From Sorghum bicolor (lineage: Eukaryota > Streptophyta > Magnoliopsida > Poales > Poaceae), in the NCBI RefSeq assembly GCF_000003195.3, contig NC_012871.2:3211997-3275996 (forward strand): 64,000 bases of DNA. The letters are read 5' to 3'. The notes beneath the pieces are model-generated. The model was given only the letters and a program-made list of their open reading frames with translations, was not told the origin of the DNA and did not search any database. Position numbers and translations under genes: made by a program. Each line of letters opens with the position of its first letter. The stretch's first letter is position 1. Positions 56,739-64,000 of this stretch are shown in pieces.

Positions 56739-58370
56739 GCTTCTTGCTGTTGACTTGCTTTCTTGCTGTTGACTTGCTGTGTGGAGATGGAGAATGCATG
56801 GAGACGGATCGGAGGAGGAGGTAGCTAGCTAGCCACCAGGTGTAGGTAGCTACGTATACTATACCGCTGATGTTGACAGATGGACTGTACAACTACGGAT
56901 GCATGCGTGCGTGCATCCACATGCACAGTAGTACAGTACTGTATATGCATGCACGCCCGACGACGACGAGTCGACGACGACGACTCGATCGGCAGCACAC
57001 GCATGCAGCAGGCGGCAGGTCAAAGCGCAACGCCGCAGCCGGCCGCGGTGAACCAGCCAAGGGGAAGCGACCAAGCGTCTTGTGTTGGAGGGAGCCAAAA
57101 GGAAACGAAAGCGGAAAGCGCAGGGGCCGTGCCTACACCACCTGTACTAGTGTACGTAGTACGTATATGTAGCTGCAGCCTGCATGCACGCTCTGGTTGA
57201 CACTACCCTACCTGGCTACCTCCACAGGTTCGGTTCTCGATCGAAACGGCTGTGTGCTCTTGCTATGCGTCCGTCCGCGTGCTTGCGCCAGCAGCTATAT
57301 AGCGCTGAGCAGCAGGCCAGGGCGATAGCTAGCTAACTAACTATAGCCCATGGCTATGGTAACAAGCGTCACTTTATTTTGTTTACTTCCCGGTAAAGAA
57401 AAATTTTTAATGTCACATAGAATATGCCGATATATATATTTGAATTATTAAACATAGATTAATAAAAAATAAATTACGTAGCTATATATCATTGTCCTTT
57501 GATGAGAGATGTCGCTCTCATATAGAGGATATAGGGAGGAGCGAGGTAGAGGAAGGTGTACGTGGAAGTCGAATATATATGCTAAGAGAGGAGCTAGCTT
57601 TATCATCAGTAATTAATTAAGCTGCTCGAGTCTGGAGATGGTGGAGACGCACGCTAGCTCTCACCATACGACGACGGATGGCAATGGCATGCATGTGTGT
57701 ACGGTACTCGCGCGCGGCGAGGGCGCCGGAAAAGGCGCTTTTTAGTTCCTTGCATGCAACAAGCGCACAAGCGGATGGCGTCAAATTAAAGGGGCACTGC
57801 ACCTGCACGTAGTAGCAACAGCAGTGGCAGCTAGCTAGGGGGCGGGCATGCATCCATCGGCATCATCGGCGCCGGCGACGGCGACGGAGGCGAGCGAGAT
57901 GTCGTGCATTCGTCCGACCAGGAGAAGGGAGCTCTCATCTGGGCCGTGTCTGTTTCTGTCTCGTGTTGGGTCGGGTCGGGTCGGGTCGGGTCGATCAGAG
58001 CAGGTGCCCGCGCGTGGTTCGCGTCGTCGACCTCGATCACAAGTCTCTTGAGCACGTACTGGCCCCGGACTAGCAGAGGGGTGTAGAGTAGAGCACAATA
58101 ATCGACGTCGGTCGGGACATGCATGCATGGATGTCCTTTCCGACCGGACCATACGCAGCAACACCGTACTAACAAAATGTTGCAAAATTATTTAAATTTC
58201 TCGTCACATCAAATTAAAAAAAAAAAAGGTGCGGTAGTCAGCCGGTGCATGCCATGCCATGCCATTCCTACCCGAGGAACCTAAGTAATGAACTAATGAT
58301 TATACACATCTAGTCAGCCGGTGCATGCCATGTCCGTTGCGTGACGGGTGGACGCAACGGTTCGGCACGT
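56739..58370. other. intergenic between LINE and glutaredoxin promoter
   Basis: Contains CATGCATG-rich stretches and GTCGACGACGACG near 56970. 57376-57480 is a degenerate half of the 149-389 Tourist family and 58160-58230 another fragment. A G-tract array lies at 57968-57990. No coding gene recognised. Confidence 0.5.
57968..57990 (+). repeat. G-quadruplex-type (GGGTC)n tract
   Basis: Five GGG tracts separated by TC, so it meets the G3N2 pattern for an intramolecular quadruplex on the plus strand. Confidence 0.85.
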
Positions 58371-58653
58371 TACGTGACGTGGGCGCGTGTGGTGGTGGCT
58401 GCGGCCGGGAATCACGTTGAACGCAGGACGTACTACTAGTATATGAGAATCACGGAAGAATACACCGTCACGGTCACTCACACACACCGAAACTGGTGAT
58501 GGATGGATGGATGGATCCCCGCCCGGCTGGAACTGATGGTAGCGGCTGAGCTGGGCTGCTGGGGCCCGGGTGGGTCAAACGTGGCGGCTGACGAATGCGC
58601 GGGACGTGGCGCTGTCGGCTCCCTGTCGGGCCGCCGAGCCGAATCACTGACGT
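58371..58653 (+). promoter_or_regulatory. TGACGT motifs upstream of the glutaredoxin gene
   Basis: TGACGT at 58375-58380 (within TACGTGACGTGGG) and at 58648-58653. TGACG is the core of as-1-type sites bound by TGA bZIP factors. They lie about 1.0-1.25 kb upstream of the TATA box. Function is inferred. Confidence 0.4.
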
Positions 58654-59272
58654 CTCCTCCCCTCCCCGATACGGCCGCCGTTTGATCTGCATGCCATGCC
58701 GATGCGGCAGTGGCGACGGAACCGTAGTGTACGTACCCCTCCCCTACACGTACGTAGTACGTATTACTCCTAGTACACGATCGACACGCCCGGAGAAGCA
58801 ATTAAATTGTACTGTACGTGCTTATCAGCCGTATTTTTTTCTCACGAGGCAACGATATTTTTTTCTCTAACAATAATAATACTTGCTCGTATACTATCAG
58901 GTAGTACTAGTACAGTAGTCGTACTGCATGCATATGGCAACAAACGCCAACGCCAGCGGCACTGTCCGTCTGATCCGGCCGGCGCCTCTCTCACCGAGAC
59001 CGTACCCCCACGCGAGAAAGCCACTGCTGCTGTCTGCCCAGCCAGTTGCCCTTTGCAACAGTCACTTTAACTGAACGAGCTCCCTCCCGTCCTTTGCTTT
59101 GCCATCCATGCCCCTTGCGTGGTGCATGTTGCTGCTGCATGCAGCCGTCCGTCCGTCGTAGGAGTAGGAGTAGTGGTGGTGGAGTGGAGTGGAGTGCGTA
59201 CTGCCCTGGGCCTGGGTTGTGTGTACCCTGTGCTCAGAGTCAGAGAGCTGCCGGCCCTTGTTCGTTGCGGAT

Positions 59273-59306
59273 GCTATTGCTATTGCTATTGCTATTGCTA
59301 TTGCTA
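59273..59306. repeat. (GCTATT)n hexanucleotide repeat
   Basis: About 5.7 copies, roughly 320 bp upstream of the TATA box of the glutaredoxin gene. Confidence 0.95.
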
Positions 59307-59620
59307 GGTCACCCCGGCCGCGGGACACAGCCTCTGCAAAAAGCCATCCATGTCGCGCCCTAGCTTTGACTCGCTCGATCGGTTCCGTTCCGATCCCCCA
59401 ACCAGCCAGGCCCACCCCTCCCATTCCATTCCATTCCGGTCCCTAGTCCTGTAGCACACTAGCAGTAGGAGGAGGAGAGAGATCACACAGGCACTAGTAG
59501 AGTACGTACTACTCACGCAGGCAGCAAGCAAAGCAAGATCTCTCTCTCGCTCGTCTCCACACACCACATGCATAATACAAGACCCCCCATCGATCATACC
59601 AAAACCCATGCCGGCCGGCC

Positions 59621-59627
59621 TATAAAA
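59621..59627 (+). promoter_or_regulatory. TATA box of the glutaredoxin gene
   Basis: TATAAAA in GGCCTATAAAACCGCACACC, 185 bp before the ATG. This implies a start site near 59650 and a 5' UTR of about 155 bp with no upstream ATG. The UTR ends in a (GAA)n run, 59781-59805. Confidence 0.8.
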
Positions 59628-59805
59628 CCGCACACCCTCACCCCGTCTTCCTCCATTGCATTGCCCTACCCCCCTTGCCTTTCCCTTTGCATCCGCCGGA
59701 ACATTCCACCGGTGCAATCCACACCGCCTGACAAGTGTGAGTAGATATATAGACCGCAACAACATCAACACTCCCTCCAAGAAGAAGAAGAAGAAGAAGA
59801 AGAAG

Positions 59806-60306
59806 ATGCTGCGGATGGAGCTGCAGCAGGCGGAGTCGGGCGTGAGCGCCGGCGCTGGCGGCGTGGCGGACGCGGTGGCCGACGCGGACGCCATGATGAT
59901 GGTGGTGTCCGCAGCGCCGCCGCACTCCCACCACGCGGCTCATCCTCCGCCGTCGGCGCCGCTGGCGGTGTACGAGCGGGTGGCGCGGATGGCCAGCGCC
60001 AACGCGGTGGTGGTGTTCAGCGCCAGCGGCTGCTGCATGTGCCACGTCGTCAAGCGCCTCCTCCTGGGCCTCGGCGTCGGACCCACCGTCTACGAGCTCG
60101 ACCAGATGATGGCTGCTGCTGGTCCCGGCGGCGGCGGAAGGGAGATCCAGGCGGCGCTCGCGCAGCTGCTCCCCCCCGGGCAGCCGCCCGTGCCCGTGGT
60201 GTTCGTGGGCGGAAGGCTCCTGGGCGGCGTCGAGAAGGTCATGGCGTGCCACATCAACGGCACCCTCGTCCCGCTCCTCAAGCAGGCCGGCGCGCTCTGG
60301 CTCTGA
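59806..60306 (+). CDS. CC-type glutaredoxin (ROXY-like)
   Basis: 166 residues, no intron, TGA at 60304. The start is the first ATG after the TATA box; an in-frame ATG lies three codons further on. Residues 1-50 are a variable Ala/His/Pro-rich leader. The glutaredoxin fold covers about 54-160: [20 protein letters not shown], active site G75-C76-C77-M78-C79-H80, the cis-proline loop PVPVVFVGG (P130), and [21 protein letters not shown]. The C-terminus is ALWL (163-166). The CCMC site and ALWL end are diagnostic of the land-plant CC-type class; in characterised members ALWL is needed to bind TGA bZIP transcription factors, and members act in floral, anther and meristem development or stress responses, in nucleus and cytosol. 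Loss of the usual CPYC chemistry means redox activity cannot be assumed. The specific orthologue is not assigned. The frame is very GC-rich, normal for a grass single-exon gene. Confidence 0.96.
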   Translation: MLRMELQQAESGVSAGAGGVADAVADADAMMMVVSAAPPHSHHAAHPPPSAPLAVYERVARMASANAVVVFSASGCCMCHVVKRLLLGLGVGPTVYELDQMMAAAGPGGGGREIQAALAQLLPPGQPPVPVVFVGGRLLGGVEKVMACHINGTLVPLLKQAGALWL

Positions 60307-61136
60307 TCGATCGTCGTCGTCGGCCACCACCGTCACCGCCGCCCATCTGCGCGTTGTGCATCTCCATTGCCACGCATGCAAGACCGACCGACCGACCGGC
60401 CGGCCTCATCTCCATTGCTACTACTTGCATTGATCCATGGGTTTTTACTAGTGGTTTAATTTGGGGGGAGCTGTGTAGATACAATTAAAATTAACCAGCT
60501 GTACGTCTGCCATCTTCAGTGTCTGGCAGTTAGTAGTAGTACTACGTTCCTTAATAATCTTCTTCTTCTTCTTCTTCATGCGTGCTACTCCGTACTAGTC
60601 GAGTGCATGCATGCTAGCTACTAGCTACTGCCTTGATTACCCTTTTTACCATGGCGTTTTAATTTTAATTAATCTCTCTGATACTGGCACTACTTGTTCC
60701 ATGAGATATGTATGTACTATATATATAATGCAATCGCTGCGGTTACTAGCTAGCAGTACAAACATCAAAGACGATCGACGATATGATGATGTAACTGCGA
60801 GTCTGCAATGGAGCACGACGACGACGACGATGATGCTCCATGGCATCGATCTTTGCTTTTGATGTCGACAGCTTTGCCGTCGCTACTGTGTGCTGTGTGT
60901 GTTGTAATGGAATCGGACGACGGACGGTGGCATTTGCAGGCAGATGAGGAGGAGCGGTTGCCGCCTGACGGCTGTGGTCAGAGACTAGCAGTCCGGGGCC
61001 CCAGCAACCTTGAATCGATATCGAGTTTTGTTGATGAAACGCACCTAGTTTCCGTTGTAAACTTTTTTCATCAGAGCCGTCCATGGTCGCAAAAAAAAAA
61101 AAAAGCCGTCCATGATCGCATTGAGAACAACGTACA
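60307..61136 (+). other. glutaredoxin 3' flank, then intergenic
   Basis: Probable 3' UTR from 60307. A (CTT)n run lies near 60559-60577. I cannot place the polyadenylation site. No second gene was recognised. Confidence 0.5.
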
Positions 61137-61140
61137 TTAA

Positions 61141-61242
61141 GGTTTTGTTTGGATGAGTGTGTATCTACATTAAAGCACATGTATTGGAGTGGATTAGAGT
61201 AAAACTTAGATAAAATCCACTTCCAACACATCCAAACAAGCC
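61141..61242. mobile_element. 102-bp MITE
   Basis: GGTTTTGTTTGGATG and CATCCAAACAAGCC ends with TTAA on both sides (61137-61140, 61243-61246). The centre has GTGGATTAGAGTAAAACTTAGATAAAATCCAC, a partial stem. Relatives: about 35650-35766 and 43590-43750. Confidence 0.75.
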
Positions 61243-61246
61243 TTAA

Positions 61247-62550
<1,304 letters not shown>

Positions 62551-62913
62551 GAGCAACTCCAGCTCACCGTCCCTATTATAAATCAACCCACCTTATACTT
62601 ATACTTGGGCTCCCATTTTCCATGCCCTACCAAATTATAGTTCCAGCCTTTCAGCCCCTCACATCCAGAACGCCCCTATCCAATGCGTCCCACTCACTTT
62701 CCTCTCTCCACCCATAAATTAAGACAAGAATTATAAATGATGGAGTTGATGTAGGATTTGTCAATAACAGGCGCGTCTCATGTGAGATAAAGACTTGGTC
62801 TATTTTTTCCATTGGAGTTGGGTCTTAATTTAAGCCCCTACTCTTTTTTATCATAGCATGTAAATAAAAGTTTAAAGGCTTAATTTAGGGACTTGGGCTG
62901 GATCGAGTTGCTC
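62551..62913. mobile_element. MITE with GAGCAACTCCAGC / GAGTTGCTC ends
   Basis: Ends GAGCAACTCCAGCTC and GGGCTGGATCGAGTTGCTC with TTA duplications (62548-62550, 62914-62916). The end type matches 37627-37902 and the fragment at 7698. Confidence 0.78.
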
Positions 62914-62916
62914 TTA

Positions 62917-63625
62917 TATAGAGCCTAGCTATGCCTCTAGCAATATAATGAGCACGATATGCAAGATATATATGTCACCAAATGAGCTAGCTAGTCTTAT
63001 CGGGAGCGTGCCTAATAACCACTCTAGAAACGGCGTCATCGTTGATCTTGCAGTCATGCATCACCGGGACAAAGAACAAGGAGAATTAAGAGGGCTAGAT
63101 GAGAACAAAAAAAAGGGGAGAGACAAAAAAGTATTCGATGTGTTTTTTTTTTGAAGATTATAATATCGGTTGGTCGGTAATGTGTCCCTTCGTTTATAAA
63201 GAGTAATGATGATCTTATTATGTTGAAAAAACCAATGTGGTACTATTATTATTATATGTTGTTTTGTTTTATCCATTTTTTTTCCTTAGTTGGCGGAAAA
63301 CTGGCACAGGCATCTTAAAATTGGCATGAGTCCAATTTGATGTGTCAACATTCAGCACATCTACTAGACGCCTTCTGCAGTCATTGCATTTTGACCCTTC
63401 CTGTGTCTTGTACTCTTTGTATATACGTATACATGTATGTATAATCTGCATGCGAATATATCTCGCAGTACTTTTCTTGTGTGGCTTCATCAACAACGTA
63501 CTTGCTCATGCATAACCGATGCATGCAAACAAACAGAATCAGAGACCCTGGTGGGTGGGCTGGGTGCTGTGCTCATGCATATGTCCTCGACCGTTGCCGG
63601 GCAAAGATGCCATTTTTGCTTCAAT
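62917..63625. other. intergenic, no gene seen
   Basis: AT-rich; short chance ORFs. A T run lies at 63142-63151. Confidence 0.5.
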
Positions 63626-63628
63626 CAA

Positions 63629-63873
63629 GGCCTTGTTTAATTTTGTAAAGGGAAAAATTTCATGACACTATACGCACTTTCGTTTGTTTGTCATAATTAT
63701 TGTCTAACTATAGACTAAATAGACTCAAAAGATTCGTCTCGTTATTTCCGACCAAATTGTGTAATTAGTTTTTTATTTTCGTCTACATTTAATACTCCAT
63801 ACATGTGTCTAAAGATTTGATGTGACGGGGATTTTGAAAAATTTTAGATTTTTGGGTGGAAGTAAACAAGACC
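63629..63873. mobile_element. Tourist-like MITE, opposite orientation
   Basis: GGCCTTGTTTA ... TAAACAAGACC with CAA on both sides (63626-63628, 63874-63876). The interior is the reverse complement of the 149-389 family (TTTCGTTTGTTTGTCATAA ... CTAAAGATTTGATGTGACGG). Confidence 0.85.
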
Positions 63874-64000
63874 CAAGTTTGCCTTTTTGACGCTCTTTTT
63901 GTTTCCTTGGCATGCATCCTTTGTTTTCCATTCATCAGATCATCCTATCTTGACCTTCCACCGCTATATATGTACTACCTCCGACCTCAATAACAAATAA

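Overview
This window is plant nuclear DNA, most probably from a panicoid grass such as Sorghum. That assignment is an inference from the grass-type Tourist and Stowaway MITEs, a Tekay-type Ty3/gypsy element, dense CATGCATG tracts and a GC-rich single-exon gene; I ran no database search. It is dominated by transposable elements and has few host genes.

Layout. 1-13.1 kb is intergenic DNA with diverged local duplications, several MITEs (including a three-level nest at 5.14-5.83 kb), a decayed Ty1/copia fragment (6.0-6.85 kb) and a Tourist-like element carrying about 0.8 kb of gene-like DNA (8.0-9.15 kb, a Pack-MITE candidate) next to an unfilled sibling. 13,109-24,768 is an intact Ty3/gypsy chromovirus on the minus strand with two 2,754-bp LTRs, an ACCCT target duplication, PBS, PPT, one gag-pol frame and an extra sense ORF ahead of gag. 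26,163-29,291 is a solo LTR of a related family in the opposite orientation (TSD AGAAA). 29.3-39 kb holds AT-rich DNA, relic LTR-like sequence, a 651-bp hAT-type element with an 8-bp TSD (36.2-36.8 kb), MITEs and a weak two-exon candidate gene (33.3-33.7 kb). A small conserved-looking gene (MEGLIPLVYRAI N-terminus) lies on the minus strand at 39.27-39.55 kb. 40-50 kb is intergenic with MITEs and short duplications. 50,042-56,722 is an almost full-length L1-type LINE on the minus strand with a 16-bp TSD; ORF1 is open, ORF2 has one stop and one frameshift. The clearest host gene is a CC-type (ROXY-like) glutaredoxin at 59,806-60,306 on the plus strand, with a TATA box and TGACGT motifs upstream. 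The last 3 kb are intergenic with a long (TA)n tract and more MITEs.

How the parts relate. The retrotransposon frames work together as element machinery (capsid, protease, RT/RNase H, integrase with chromodomain). The LINE supplies endonuclease and RT for target-primed insertion, now broken. The two host genes look independent of each other. Many insertions can be verified from the window itself because target duplications, and in one case a paralogous empty site, are present.
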